Positions 16,561 through 26,158 of a stretch of DNA of 64,000 bases are shown here, in pieces (position 1 is the stretch's first letter; the number at the start of each line of letters is the position of its first letter). Both the position numbers and the translations under genes were made by a program. Origin of the DNA: an uncultured Bacteroidales bacterium (lineage in GTDB: Bacteria; Bacteroidota; Bacteroidia; Bacteroidales; UBA932). The DNA is taken from NCBI GenBank assembly GCA_949286415.1, contig CASEBV010000012.1:218512-282511 (forward strand), in the 5' to 3' direction. A model generated the notes under the pieces. The model worked only from the letters and a program-made list of their open reading frames with translations, was not told the origin of the DNA and made no database searches.

Positions 16561-18246
16561 ATGAAAGATTTGTTTTTTGGTCAGGGGACCGGGCATTCGA
16601 TAATGCTTCTGGCTTTTGTGATAGCCGCGGGCCTGATGCTCGGAAAAATCAGGGTCAAGGGTGTGTCCCTCGGGTCCACATGGATTCTTTTTGTGGGCAT
16701 TCTTCTGAGCCATTTCGGCTTCCGTGCCGATTCATCACTCCTGCATTTCCTCAAGGAGTTCGGACTTATCCTGTTCGTCTTCTCAATAGGTCTTCAGGTG
16801 GGACCTGGATTTTTCCATTCGTTCAAGAGCGGAGGACTGAAGCTCAACATGCTTGCTGTTGCCCTCGTGCTCATCGGAGTTGTCACCACTTATATTATTC
16901 ATCTTGTCACTGGCGAGAATCTTGTGACATTGACTGGAGTCATGTCCGGAGCAGTCACCAATACTCCTGGTCTCGGTGCTGCGCAGCAGACTTATCTTGA
17001 TGCGACTTCCGGGTCATTTGTCCATGAAATCAATACCGCCGAGGTCGCATCGTCGCTTGCTTCCGGATATGCCGTGGCATATCCTATAGGCGTGCTCGGT
17101 GTCATTCTTGTGCTCATGCTGACCAAGGCTCTCTTCAAGGTTGACCTCAAGAAAGAGGAGAATGAGATGAACAGCCGTGAGACAGGAATGGATTCTCCTC
17201 AGAGACTTGCATTCAGCATCAAGAATCCGGCTGTGTTCGGAAAGACAATTCTTGAAGCCAGCCATGCCATTGAGAACAAATTCATCATATCCAGGATATA
17301 CCGCGACGGAGCTGTCACAGTACCGGTGGCCTCGACAGTCCTTCATGAGAATGACGATGTGCTCGTAGTCACAGCCCAGAGTTCGGTAGAAGCCGTCACA
17401 ATGCTTTTCGGAGAGCAGATTGACATGCCGAAGGAAGCATGGGACAAGATAGATGCCTCCATGGAAGTCCGGAAGCTTACCATCACACGGACTTCTATGA
17501 CAGGCAAGAAACTCAAGGACCTGAAGATAAGGACGACCTATGGTGTCAGCATCACAAGGGTGAACAGGGGCGGAATCGACCTCGTCGCCAATCCTGACCT
17601 GATCGTCCAGATGGGCGACAGCCTTCTTGTCGTCGGCCATGAAAAAGACATCAACAATGTGGCCAAGTTTGTCGGTAACTCAAGAGCCGGACTCAATCAT
17701 CCGAATCTTATTCCGATATTCTTCGGAATTGCTCTCGGCGTACTTTTCGGGTCCATTCCTATTGTCATTCCGGGTATCCCTCAGGCCATCAAGTTCGGAC
17801 TTGCCGGAGGCCCGCTCATCATTGCCATTCTTCTCGGCTATTTCGGTCCGAAGATGAAGATTACTACTTATACCACGATGAGTGCCAATCTGATGCTGAG
17901 GGAAATCGGTATTTCGATATTCCTTGCTGCAGTAGGTCTTGGTGCCGGAGAGAATTTTGTCAGCTCAATTGTAAACGGCGGTTACTGGTGGATTCTTTAT
18001 GGTGCGCTCATCACATTGATTCCGACGGCCCTCACGGCAATTCTCGGAAGACTCCTGTTCAAGCTTAATTTCTATCAGATATGCGGTCTGGTATCAGGCA
18101 GCTGCACCAATCCTCCTGTGCTTGCCTTTGCCCAGAATGCCTACGGGACCGACTATACTTCAGTAAGCTATGCTACCGTGTATCCTCTGGCAATGTTCAT
18201 GAGGGTGCTTATGGCACAGATACTGATTCTGATAGCTGTGGCTTAG
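16561..18246 (+). CDS. AspT/YidE-family transporter with two RCK_C domains
   Basis: Putative inner-membrane exchanger; relatives include the aspartate:alanine antiporter AspT and the uncharacterised YidE and YbjL. The layout is classical: five or six helices (residues 10-160) with the duplicated-family motif SGAVTNTPGLGAAQQTY, two cytosolic TrkA-C (RCK_C) domains (about 205-290 and 295-370, with LKIRTTYGVSITRVNRGGI), then a second membrane half (about 380-560) containing the mirrored motif SGSCTNPPVLAFAQ. The length of 561 residues is normal. The substrate is unknown. It is followed 17 bases later by the exporter pair; the gap is a perfect 14-bp palindrome at 18245-18258. Confidence 0.9.
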   Translation: MKDLFFGQGTGHSIMLLAFVIAAGLMLGKIRVKGVSLGSTWILFVGILLSHFGFRADSSLLHFLKEFGLILFVFSIGLQVGPGFFHSFKSGGLKLNMLAVALVLIGVVTTYIIHLVTGENLVTLTGVMSGAVTNTPGLGAAQQTYLDATSGSFVHEINTAEVASSLASGYAVAYPIGVLGVILVLMLTKALFKVDLKKEENEMNSRETGMDSPQRLAFSIKNPAVFGKTILEASHAIENKFIISRIYRDGAVTVPVASTVLHENDDVLVVTAQSSVEAVTMLFGEQIDMPKEAWDKIDASMEVRKLTITRTSMTGKKLKDLKIRTTYGVSITRVNRGGIDLVANPDLIVQMGDSLLVVGHEKDINNVAKFVGNSRAGLNHPNLIPIFFGIALGVLFGSIPIVIPGIPQAIKFGLAGGPLIIAILLGYFGPKMKITTYTTMSANLMLREIGISIFLAAVGLGAGENFVSSIVNGGYWWILYGALITLIPTALTAILGRLLFKLNFYQICGLVSGSCTNPPVLAFAQNAYGTDYTSVSYATVYPLAMFMRVLMAQILILIAVA

Positions 18247-18263
18247 TCTGCGCAGACTGAATC

Positions 18264-19031
18264 ATGGAACAGAAAAATGCAGTGGAGATAGCGGATTTCA
18301 TAGCCCGCTATCTTTCTTATATGCTGGGGGCAGGAGTCCACACGTCCCGGGTCGTGCGCAACAGCAAGCGGCTCGGAGATGCCCTTGGAGTGGATGTGAG
18401 CATCCATACATCACAGAAGACGGCCACTCTGACCGTAATGGACAGGGTCGGGAATATCAAGGACACGAGAGTCCTTGACATTCCTGCCTTCCCTATCAGC
18501 TTTGAATGGAATGCAGACCTCAGTGCCCTCAGCTGGGCGGCATACGACGGAAATATGACTCTGGATGAAGTGAAGGCGAAGTTTGAGGAGCTTGTATCCA
18601 AGCCGAAGATGAATCCTGTCTTCGTGCTCTTCATGGCTTCTCTGGCCAATGCGTCATTCTGCAGGCTGTTCGGCGGTGACATCTGGGCCATGCTCATCAC
18701 TTTTGCCGCGACGATGATCGGCTTCTTTACCCGGCAGCATCTTGCCCGCCGTCATGTCAACCATTACATCGTGTTCATAGTGTCTGCCTTCGTGGCCTCA
18801 ATCTGTGCCTCGACGGCATTGACGCTTGGCCTGGACTCGGCTGAGATTGCCCTTGCCACAAGCGTACTGTATCTCGTTCCCGGTGTCCCTCTCATAAATG
18901 GAGTGATAGACATCACCGACGGTCACATCCAGATAGGCATAAGCCGCCTTGTCAATGCGCTGATGCTCATCGTGTGCATCGCAATAGGAATGTCAGGGAC
19001 ACTGATGCTCGTTAAAGACAGTTTGTTATGA
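18264..19031 (+). CDS. Threonine/serine exporter-family protein, large subunit (YjjP-like)
   Basis: First half of a split ThrE-type exporter. Its 255 residues carry an N-terminal cytosolic DUF1212 region (1 to about 115, with YMLGAGVHTSRVVRNSKRLGDALGV) and five hydrophobic helices after it, including TSVLYLVPGVPLINGVIDITDGH, the conserved pore-like motif. In Corynebacterium the two parts are one protein exporting threonine and serine; in Escherichia coli the split pair YjjP/YjjB is linked to succinate export. Either substrate is possible here. The stop overlaps the start of the small subunit as ATGA, so the two are translated together. Confidence 0.9.
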   Translation: MEQKNAVEIADFIARYLSYMLGAGVHTSRVVRNSKRLGDALGVDVSIHTSQKTATLTVMDRVGNIKDTRVLDIPAFPISFEWNADLSALSWAAYDGNMTLDEVKAKFEELVSKPKMNPVFVLFMASLANASFCRLFGGDIWAMLITFAATMIGFFTRQHLARRHVNHYIVFIVSAFVASICASTALTLGLDSAEIALATSVLYLVPGVPLINGVIDITDGHIQIGISRLVNALMLIVCIAIGMSGTLMLVKDSLL

Positions 19032-19525
19032 TAGCAGTCGACATAATATCAGACGGGCTGTTCGCAGCCGTCGCCGCCATGGGGTTCGGCTCAATTTCGG
19101 ATCCTCCGATGAGGGCTTTCAAATATATCGCCCTGCTTGCTGCCCTCGGACATGCAGCCAGATATTGTCTCATGACATTTCTCGGTGTTGACATTGCCTC
19201 CGCATCCTTTGTGGCGGCCTTCATCATAGGTACAGGCAGCGTATGGGCGGGAAAGAAAGTGTTCTGCCCTATGACTGTACTCTATATCCCGGCACTTCTG
19301 CCCATGGTTCCCGGTACTTATGCATACAAGACAGTGTTTTCGCTCATAATGTTCCTGCAGGGAATATCTTCTCCCACCCAGGGCAGCGAATATCTGCAGG
19401 CAATGATATTCAACGGGGCTGTTTCCTTCAGTGTCATCTTCATGCTGGCTGTCGGAGCTACCGTTCCGGTTTTCCTTCTCAGGGAAAAAGCCAATTCAAT
19501 GACACGTGGATCACGATACATTTAG
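19028..19525 (+). CDS. Threonine/serine exporter-family protein, small subunit (YjjB-like)
   Basis: Second half of the split exporter. The 165-residue protein is almost entirely membrane-embedded, with about five helices, and carries the family stretch CPMTVLYIPALLPMVPGTYAYKTVF, which mirrors the PGVPLINGV motif of the partner. It would form a complex with the preceding gene product. Its ATG overlaps the partner's stop by four bases (ATGA), which supports a fixed stoichiometry. The next gene starts nine bases later, so at least three genes are probably in one transcript with the AspT-like transporter. Confidence 0.9.
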   Translation: MIAVDIISDGLFAAVAAMGFGSISDPPMRAFKYIALLAALGHAARYCLMTFLGVDIASASFVAAFIIGTGSVWAGKKVFCPMTVLYIPALLPMVPGTYAYKTVFSLIMFLQGISSPTQGSEYLQAMIFNGAVSFSVIFMLAVGATVPVFLLREKANSMTRGSRYI

Positions 19526-19534
19526 CGTCATATT

Positions 19535-20239
19535 ATGGAAGCATTATGGAACTCAATGGCCGCCTACAATGCGGCGACATGGCCATGGCAGCTGGCTTTC
19601 ATGGCAGTTGCAGCAGTGTTGACGCTGATTCTGCTTTTCAGGCCATGCACATGGGCGAAGATTGCCATGAAGGTGTATATGGTGGCGGTTTCCCTTTGGA
19701 TAGCCTTTGTATATTACATGAAATTCGGGAGCGGGAGGGAGTATTCGTCCGTGCTTACTATCTTCTGGTGCATGATGGCCGCCGCCTGGACATATGATCT
19801 TGTGACGCACTTTTCCACTTTTCAGAAGAACAAGAGATATCTTCCGTGGGGGATTGTAATGCTCCTGCTGCCTCTGGCATATCCTCTGGTCTCTGTGTCC
19901 AGGGGACTTGAATTTCCCGGCATTACCACTCCTGTGATTCCGAGTGCCGTAGCCATGTACATGCTCGGAATGCTGGTGACATTCAGCGGCAGGATAAATT
20001 TCTTCGCCCTGATATTCATATTCCAGTGGTCTGTCATTGCCCTGTCGAAGATTGTGCTTTTCGATATTCCTGAAGACCTTCTGCTCGCGGTCTCCTGTCT
20101 TCCGGCGATGTTCGTTTTTTTCCGGGATGCCGTCAGGTCCGGGGAGGAGGACAAGAAACCGTCACAAAGGACAATAACAATTCTTATATTTTTTATAATG
20201 GCGCTTATAGGCGCATGTGTGGCAATACAGTATGTTTGA
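19535..20239 (+). CDS. Polytopic membrane protein, DUF6064-like
   Basis: Function unknown. The 234-residue protein has about seven hydrophobic segments and an amphipathic N-terminus (WNSMAAYNAATWPWQLAFMAVAAVLTLIL) that resembles the DUF6064 family of small integral membrane proteins; the assignment is tentative. Charged loops are short apart from one before the last helix (RSGEEDKKPSQR). It lies between the exporter pair and the NUDIX gene, whose preferred start codon overlaps its last codons. The overlap suggests an operon but gives no clue to function. Confidence 0.75.
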   Translation: MEALWNSMAAYNAATWPWQLAFMAVAAVLTLILLFRPCTWAKIAMKVYMVAVSLWIAFVYYMKFGSGREYSSVLTIFWCMMAAAWTYDLVTHFSTFQKNKRYLPWGIVMLLLPLAYPLVSVSRGLEFPGITTPVIPSAVAMYMLGMLVTFSGRINFFALIFIFQWSVIALSKIVLFDIPEDLLLAVSCLPAMFVFFRDAVRSGEEDKKPSQRTITILIFFIMALIGACVAIQYV

Positions 20240-20834
20240 TTTGATTTATCCGGACGAAGTCGCTCCGGAAATGCCGGCGCCGGATGCTTCATCTGCAGAA
20301 ATGAGACTTTCAGGTGCAGGTCCGCTGAGCAAGGAGTATTTCCCTGTCATTATGCCGAACGGGATTGTCATCGGCAGGGCCCCGAGGGAGTATTGTCATT
20401 CCGGGGCAAAGCCGTTGCATCCGGTGGTGCATCTGCATGTCCTGGACCGTTTCGGCAGACTTTATCTCCAGAAACGCTCAATGAAAAAGGATATCCAGCC
20501 CGGGAAATGGGACACTGCCGTAGGCGGACATGTGGACTATGGGGAAAGCATTCTTGAGGCTCTGTACCGCGAGGCTTCGGAGGAATTGGGCTTCAGGGAA
20601 TACAATCCCATATGGCTGTGTTCATACGAATTTGAGTCTGAAATAGAGAAGGAGATGATCAATGTGTTTGCTGCCGTCGGCAGTTTCCGGCTTTCTCCCG
20701 ACAGAGACGAAGTGGATGAAATACGGGGCTGGACCGGAAATGAGATAACCGATAATTTGGGAAAATCACTCTTTACCCCTAACTTTGAAGAAGAGTATCG
20801 GCGGATAAGTGACCGCCTGTACGCACTTCTGTAG
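20232..20834 (+). CDS. NUDIX hydrolase
   Basis: Hydrolase of a nucleoside diphosphate linked to another moiety. The NUDIX box [23 protein letters not shown] matches the consensus in every position, with the metal-binding glutamates intact. The size (200 residues) and the N-terminal extension before the domain resemble the IDI-like NUDIX group, but the substrate cannot be named. An in-frame GTG at 20217 is possible; ATG 20232 is chosen because it overlaps the stop of the preceding gene by eight bases. Four bases separate it from the glycosyltransferase. The pairing with cell-wall genes suggests a role in clearing a sugar nucleotide, an inference only. Confidence 0.9.
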   Translation: MFDLIYPDEVAPEMPAPDASSAEMRLSGAGPLSKEYFPVIMPNGIVIGRAPREYCHSGAKPLHPVVHLHVLDRFGRLYLQKRSMKKDIQPGKWDTAVGGHVDYGESILEALYREASEELGFREYNPIWLCSYEFESEIEKEMINVFAAVGSFRLSPDRDEVDEIRGWTGNEITDNLGKSLFTPNFEEEYRRISDRLYALL

Positions 20835-20838
20835 CAAA

Positions 20839-22353
20839 ATGGACAATATAGAATGTTTTATTCCGGCGATGTCAGGCGATGATCTGTCGTCTGTCGCCTC
20901 TTCTTTCAGCCGCAGCGAAGCCTTTGCAGGCTTTACCGTTCTTACCGGCGAATCCTTCAGAAGCACATCGGTGCTAAGAAAAATTGCCGAAGGCGCCTCT
21001 TCCCGATTTATTCTGCTGTGCATCAAGGCTGTGCCGGTGGAGATGGGGCTGTATGCCCTGGACCGGTTCGTGTCAATAGCTGAAGACACCGGGGCGGACA
21101 TGCTGTATTCAGACCATTATGACATTGTCCCTGACGGGAACGGAGGATTCGGAAGGACAAGACATCCTCTGACAGACTGCCTGAAAGGGGCATTGAGGGA
21201 TGACTTTGACTTCGGTCCCGTTCTCGTGTTCCGCACGTCTTCTTTCAGGAGGGCGGTTCATGCGATGACTGAAGAATACCGCTTCGGGGCTCTGTATGAC
21301 CTCAGGCTGAGGATGAAGACAATAGTGCATGTGAATGAATTTCTCTATACTGACATGCCGTATGACCTGAGGAAGAGCGGGGAGAAGCAGTTTGACTATG
21401 TGGACCCGAAGAACAGGGAGACTCAGCTGGAAATGGAGAGAATCTGCACTGCCCATCTGCGTCGCATCGGGGCATATCTCCCGCCGCATCCTAAGGAAGA
21501 GGCCGGTGCTGATTCGGATATGGCAGGAGCCGGCGACGGGGCCGAAGGCAGATTCCCGGTAAAGGCTTCTGTGATTATTCCGGTCTACAACAGGAGGCGG
21601 ACCATAGGGGAAGCCGTGGCAAGTGCAATGTCGCAGGAATGTTCATTCAGCTATAATGTCATTGTGGTGGACAATCATTCTTCCGACGGAACGACGGAAC
21701 TCCTTGAAGAACTTGTTGCCGAATATTCCCGGGGACAAGGGAATCCGGACAAGGGAAAGACTGGGCCGCAGCTTCTTCATGTCGTGCCTGAACGACATGA
21801 TCTGGGCATAGGCGGATGCTGGAATCTTGCTGCCGGGGATCCCCGCTGCGGGGAGTATGCAGTCCAGCTGGACAGTGATGACATTTATTCCGGTCCGGAT
21901 ACACTTGAAAAGATAGTGCAGGCATTCCTTGTCCAGAAATGTTCAATGGTAATCGGCTCGTATATGATGACGGACTTCGGAATGAATCCGATTCCTCCGG
22001 GAGTTATAGACCATAGGGAATGGACAGATGACAACGGCCATAACAATGCTCTCCGCATAAATGGGCTCGGGGCTCCGAGGGCTTTCAGGACAGCCCTGCT
22101 TCGCAAATACCGCTTCCCTAATGTCAGCTATGGTGAAGATTATGCCATGGGACTGAGAATCAGTCGGGAACATAAAATCGGAAGAATCTGGGACGTACTT
22201 TATTTCTGCCGCAGATGGGAAGGAAATTCAGATGCCGCTCTTGACATCGCGTCGCTGAATGCGAACAATCTATACAAGGACAGCCTCAGGACATGGGAAA
22301 TCGAGGCAAGGATAGAAATGAACAGGAAAAGTGAAAAAGAAGCAGTTGGATAA
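20839..22353 (+). CDS. Two-domain glycosyltransferase, GT2 type
   Basis: GT-A fold transferase. Residues 1 to about 215 look like a diverged first GT2-like domain ([25 protein letters not shown] and [11 protein letters not shown]). Residues about 235-490 are a typical GT2 domain: [19 protein letters not shown], the nucleotide-binding [10 protein letters not shown], the metal-binding QLDSDD, and a later [12 protein letters not shown] that supplies the catalytic acidic residue. No transmembrane helix is evident, so it acts in the cytoplasm or at the membrane face. Its last 23 bases overlap the next gene. The acceptor is unknown; the neighbours suggest the envelope. Confidence 0.88.
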   Translation: MDNIECFIPAMSGDDLSSVASSFSRSEAFAGFTVLTGESFRSTSVLRKIAEGASSRFILLCIKAVPVEMGLYALDRFVSIAEDTGADMLYSDHYDIVPDGNGGFGRTRHPLTDCLKGALRDDFDFGPVLVFRTSSFRRAVHAMTEEYRFGALYDLRLRMKTIVHVNEFLYTDMPYDLRKSGEKQFDYVDPKNRETQLEMERICTAHLRRIGAYLPPHPKEEAGADSDMAGAGDGAEGRFPVKASVIIPVYNRRRTIGEAVASAMSQECSFSYNVIVVDNHSSDGTTELLEELVAEYSRGQGNPDKGKTGPQLLHVVPERHDLGIGGCWNLAAGDPRCGEYAVQLDSDDIYSGPDTLEKIVQAFLVQKCSMVIGSYMMTDFGMNPIPPGVIDHREWTDDNGHNNALRINGLGAPRAFRTALLRKYRFPNVSYGEDYAMGLRISREHKIGRIWDVLYFCRRWEGNSDAALDIASLNANNLYKDSLRTWEIEARIEMNRKSEKEAVG

Positions 22354-24769
22354 TTTTACCAATGACCAGCTTTCTGTCTGGCCACTGGCCCGGGACAATT
22401 ACCGCGCATTGAAAAATGTCTGCGTCAAGACCTTGTCTGTCGGTGGACTTGACATCAGGGTGCAGCACAATCCGGCAAGAATGGTTTCCGCCTCGGCGGA
22501 TGTCGGCAAGGAGGCAATACTTGGTCGAAAATGTTTCCTGTGCAGGGACAACCGTCCCCCGGAGCAGATCCGGCTCAAATTTGAAGGCAGAAAAGGAAGA
22601 AAATATGACATTCTTGTCAATCCGTATCCGATTTTTCAGGAACATTTCGTCATAGCCATGGACAGGCATTGTCCGCAGTCCATCTGGAAACGCTATGTGG
22701 ACATGCTGGATATGGCCAGGACATATCCCGGATACACATTCATGTACAACGGGCCGAAATGCGGGGCCTCGGCTCCTGATCACCATCATTTTCAGGCGGT
22801 TTCCCGCCGTATACTCCCTCTTGAATGTGATGCTTCGGGGCTGCTTGACTCTTTTTCCGGACAGACTGATTCCTTTTCTGTGGAAGACAATGCCGGAATC
22901 CTTGAATATATTGCTTCTGTGAAAGAAGCGCAGCTGTATCATTACCATAAATTTACCAGAGGCATTTTCATTCTTGCGGCATCGACTGCCAAGTCTATGG
23001 CCAAGCTTTTCTACAGGCTGCTTGACTGCGCACCTGCCGGAGAAGACGGGGCGGAGCCGATGTTCAATCTTCTGACATGGTATGAACATGGGGAATACAG
23101 GTCTGTGGTGATGCTCCGGGGAAAACATCGTCCCCGCCATTATTATTCGGAGGGAGAAGATCATCTGACGGTAAGTCCCGGCTGTGCGGACATGGCAGGA
23201 TTCTTTGTCGTTCCGGACGGAAATGATTTCGGACGGATTGACGCGGAGACTCTCACTGAAATTCTGGATGAAGTGTCAGTCTCGGCGGAGGATGAGTCTC
23301 TTGTCGTCCGTCGCCTGACCCGTACCCAGCCCTTGTTGTCCGTGGGGATAATGTCTGCTCCGGAAATCACTTTTGAGATTTTGTCGGACGGGGCGGGAGT
23401 CAGGAAAGCTGTGTTCAGGGAAGGTAAGATAGAATATGACGGGGCGCTTTATGATGAGCTTTATTTTGAGGAGCAGACCCTGTCCACAATGTTCGCCGAA
23501 GCGGGATTTGTCCTCCATGATGTCACTATAGGCACGGGATTCCATTGGGAAAGGAAAGAAACCCAGAAATTTGCCGGTGCCCTTAAAATAATTGTCTCCG
23601 GGAAAAGCCTGACTGCAATAAATGTAATCGGAGTCGAGGATTATCTTGTGAGTGTCATATCATCAGAGATGAAGGCGACAGCTTCAGAAGAATTTCTCAA
23701 GGCCCATGCCGTCATTTCTCGTTCATGGGTCATGTCGAAGATTCTGTCCCGTTCATCCGGGCATGCAGGAGAGAATGGGCTCCCTTCCTGGATTTCCGGT
23801 GTGCCGTCACTTGTCACTCATCTGGATACAACCCGTGCCGCGGACGGCAAAGGAGATGCTCCGGTTTCAGAAGGGGGGCTGCCTGTCTGCAGAATCATGA
23901 AATGGTATGACCATGAGGACCACAGACTCTTCGATGTGTGTGCTGATGACCATTGCCAGAGGTATCAGGGCCTTTCAAGGGAGACAGGAGGCAGTGCCCG
24001 TAAGGCTGTGGATGCCACATGGGGAGAAGTGCTGACATTCGGAGGCGAGATATGTGACGCCAGGTTTTCCAAATGCTGCGGAGGCGTGACCGAGGAGTTT
24101 TCTACCTGTTGGGAGGACAGGAATGTCCCGTATCTGTCTTCCGTCCGCGATGTGCCGGAGCATGGCCCTTCTCAGGCTTTCTGCGATACTTCCGATACAG
24201 AGGTGCTGTCACAGGTCCTCAATGACTATGACCTTGAGACTACGGATTTCTTCAGGTGGACGGTCTCATATGGCGTCCGCGAACTTTCTGATCTCGTGTC
24301 AAGGCGGTCCGGACATGACATAGGCATGGTCCGGGCTCTCATCCCTGAGCACAGAGGGCCGTCCGGGCGCATCGACAGGCTCGGGATTGTGGGGACAAAA
24401 GGAACCCTGATTGTCGGCAAGGAGCTGGAGATAAGGCGGGTGCTGTCGGAGTCCCATCTGAAGAGTTCTGCCTTTGAAGTTGAATATTTTGATTCAGTGG
24501 GCATGAAAGTGCCGTCGAAAGCGGTGGAACAGGCCGCCAGAGAAATGTCTTCCGCCGGAAAAATGTCTGCCGCAGCAGATGTCGAAAGGATTGAACTTCA
24601 TGGTTCCGGTTGGGGCCACGGCGTCGGATTGTGTCAGATAGGAGCGGCCGTAATGGCTTCGCGCGGGTATGGCTACAGGGAAATACTTTCCCACTATTAT
24701 ACCGGGGCTTCCGTAGCGGATGTCACCGGAGAGATTGCCCCGGATGGCAGAAACGGGCAGGGAAAATGA
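22331..24769 (+). CDS. Fusion of DUF4922 (HIT/GalT-like) and SpoIID/LytB domains
   Basis: The 812-residue protein joins two unrelated modules. Residues 1 to about 330 resemble a nucleotidyl-transferase of the HIT/GalT group: a CxxC pair at 68-71 (CFLC), then [11 protein letters not shown] with histidines at 151-153 and glutamine at 155, as in the active site of UDP-sugar or diadenosine phosphorylases. From about residue 415 to 795 is a SpoIID/LytB domain, with [36 protein letters not shown] and the terminal [15 protein letters not shown] motif, a domain tied to glycan-strand cleavage or amidase stimulation. There is no signal peptide, which is odd for a wall-acting domain. The start is GTG; its reading frame overlaps the glycosyltransferase end. 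Confidence 0.85.
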   Translation: MKKKQLDNFTNDQLSVWPLARDNYRALKNVCVKTLSVGGLDIRVQHNPARMVSASADVGKEAILGRKCFLCRDNRPPEQIRLKFEGRKGRKYDILVNPYPIFQEHFVIAMDRHCPQSIWKRYVDMLDMARTYPGYTFMYNGPKCGASAPDHHHFQAVSRRILPLECDASGLLDSFSGQTDSFSVEDNAGILEYIASVKEAQLYHYHKFTRGIFILAASTAKSMAKLFYRLLDCAPAGEDGAEPMFNLLTWYEHGEYRSVVMLRGKHRPRHYYSEGEDHLTVSPGCADMAGFFVVPDGNDFGRIDAETLTEILDEVSVSAEDESLVVRRLTRTQPLLSVGIMSAPEITFEILSDGAGVRKAVFREGKIEYDGALYDELYFEEQTLSTMFAEAGFVLHDVTIGTGFHWERKETQKFAGALKIIVSGKSLTAINVIGVEDYLVSVISSEMKATASEEFLKAHAVISRSWVMSKILSRSSGHAGENGLPSWISGVPSLVTHLDTTRAADGKGDAPVSEGGLPVCRIMKWYDHEDHRLFDVCADDHCQRYQGLSRETGGSARKAVDATWGEVLTFGGEICDARFSKCCGGVTEEFSTCWEDRNVPYLSSVRDVPEHGPSQAFCDTSDTEVLSQVLNDYDLETTDFFRWTVSYGVRELSDLVSRRSGHDIGMVRALIPEHRGPSGRIDRLGIVGTKGTLIVGKELEIRRVLSESHLKSSAFEVEYFDSVGMKVPSKAVEQAAREMSSAGKMSAAADVERIELHGSGWGHGVGLCQIGAAVMASRGYGYREILSHYYTGASVADVTGEIAPDGRNGQGK

Positions 24770-26094
24770 GAACCGCAGGAAAAATATCGCCGTGGACCTG
24801 GGTCCCCACTCTGTACTTTGCGGAAGGGATTCCGTATTTCATAGTCAACACCATATCCGTGATAATGTTCAAGAAAATGGGCATGTCCAACGGGGATGTG
24901 GCCATGTATACCGGGCTCCTGTATCTCCCGTGGGTCATCAAGCCTCTCTGGAGCCCGTTTGTCGACATTATCCGTACGAAGCGCTGGTGGGTGGTCACAA
25001 TGCAGATTCTGATGTCTGCCGCATTTGCCGCAGCCGCTTTCACTCTGCCACACCCTTCGTCTGAAGTCATCGCATCCGGTCATGCTCCGGTATCCCTTTT
25101 CACGGTGACTCTTGTGCTTTTCTGGATTGCTGCCTTTGCTTCCGCTACGCATGACATTGCGGCAGACGGCTTCTATATGCTTGCCCTTGACCCGAGGAAC
25201 CAGTCCCTTTTTGTCGGTATCAGGAGCACATTCTACCGTCTTGCCTCTATTTTCGGGCAGGGGGTACTGGTCGTGGTGGCGGGACTTCTTGAGACAATGA
25301 CGGGAGACATTCCGAGGTCATGGTTCATCACAGTCCTGATGAGTGCTGTCATGTTCGCCTGCATAACTCTGTATCATGCCTTTGTCCTGCCGTATGAAAA
25401 TGTCCGTCCGGGTGTTGCCGGAGGCGGAGACCGGGAGAGGACGGAAATCAGAAAGACTGCAGAGGAAATTTTCAGGGAGTTCGGACGGACATTCTCGACA
25501 TTCTTCAGGAAGAAATATGTGTGGGCAGCCATAATATTCATGCTGCTGTACAGGCTCCCGGAGGCATTTCTCCTTAAAATGATGAATCCGTTCCTTCTTG
25601 ACCCCGCAGACGCTGGCGGCCTCGGCCTTTCCACGGAGAATGTGGGCATAGTCTACGGGACTGTCGGAGTGGCGGCTCTCACGGTCGGCGGCATCATAGG
25701 AGGCATAGTCGCGTCGCGTCTCGGGTTGAAGAAGTCCCTGTGGCCGATGGCCATGGCCATGACTCTTCCTTGCCTGACATTCGTGTGGCTTGCCATGGTA
25801 CAGCCTGACAGTCTCCTTGCAGTCTGCATCTGCGTGCTGGTCGAGCAATTCGGCTACGGCTTCGGGTTCACGGCATACATGCTTTATATGATGTATTTTT
25901 CCGACGGGGAATTCAAGACGGCGCATTATTCCATCTGTACCGCGTTCATGGCCTTGAGCATGATGCTTCCCGGGATGGTCGCCGGATATATTCAGGAATT
26001 TGTGGGCTACCGGTGGTTTTTCTGGATTGTGATGGCATGCTGCATCGCCACCGTCGCCGTGACATTCTCCGTCAGCCGGCATGTGGAAGACTGA
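24766..26094 (+). CDS. AmpG-like major facilitator permease
   Basis: Membrane permease of 442 residues with twelve predicted helices. The opening WTWVPTLYFAEGIPYFIVNTISVIMFKKMGMSNGDVAMYTGLLYLPWVIKPLWSPFVD is the AmpG signature region, and ATHDIAADGFYMLAL is typical of the AmpG/muropeptide branch. It would import anhydro-muropeptides or muramic sugars from the periplasm for reuse. The start ATG overlaps the stop of the SpoIID fusion gene (ATGA). The longer frame from 24610 only adds overlap and is rejected. Its position between the SpoIID fusion and the NamZ-type muramidase fits wall recycling; substrate preference is inferred. Confidence 0.88.
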   Translation: MRTAGKISPWTWVPTLYFAEGIPYFIVNTISVIMFKKMGMSNGDVAMYTGLLYLPWVIKPLWSPFVDIIRTKRWWVVTMQILMSAAFAAAAFTLPHPSSEVIASGHAPVSLFTVTLVLFWIAAFASATHDIAADGFYMLALDPRNQSLFVGIRSTFYRLASIFGQGVLVVVAGLLETMTGDIPRSWFITVLMSAVMFACITLYHAFVLPYENVRPGVAGGGDRERTEIRKTAEEIFREFGRTFSTFFRKKYVWAAIIFMLLYRLPEAFLLKMMNPFLLDPADAGGLGLSTENVGIVYGTVGVAALTVGGIIGGIVASRLGLKKSLWPMAMAMTLPCLTFVWLAMVQPDSLLAVCICVLVEQFGYGFGFTAYMLYMMYFSDGEFKTAHYSICTAFMALSMMLPGMVAGYIQEFVGYRWFFWIVMACCIATVAVTFSVSRHVED

Positions 26095-26122
26095 CGGCAT
26101 TGTTTTCCTTCCATTTTCTGAT

Positions 26123-26130
26123 TATCTTTG
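26123..26130 (+). promoter_or_regulatory. Promoter -7 element TATCTTTG for the serpin gene
   Basis: Exact TAnnTTTG match 28 bases before the serpin start codon, giving the serpin and NamZ genes a separate transcription unit from the AmpG-like gene. Confidence 0.65.
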
Positions 26131-26158
26131 ACAGGATTATTGGTAAAATTGAACTGTC

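Noticed and set aside
18245..18258. Perfect 14-bp palindrome AGTCTGCGCAGACT between the transporter and the YjjP-like gene
   Set aside because: It includes the stop codon, has no T-tract and is short enough to be chance; no regulatory role can be supported.
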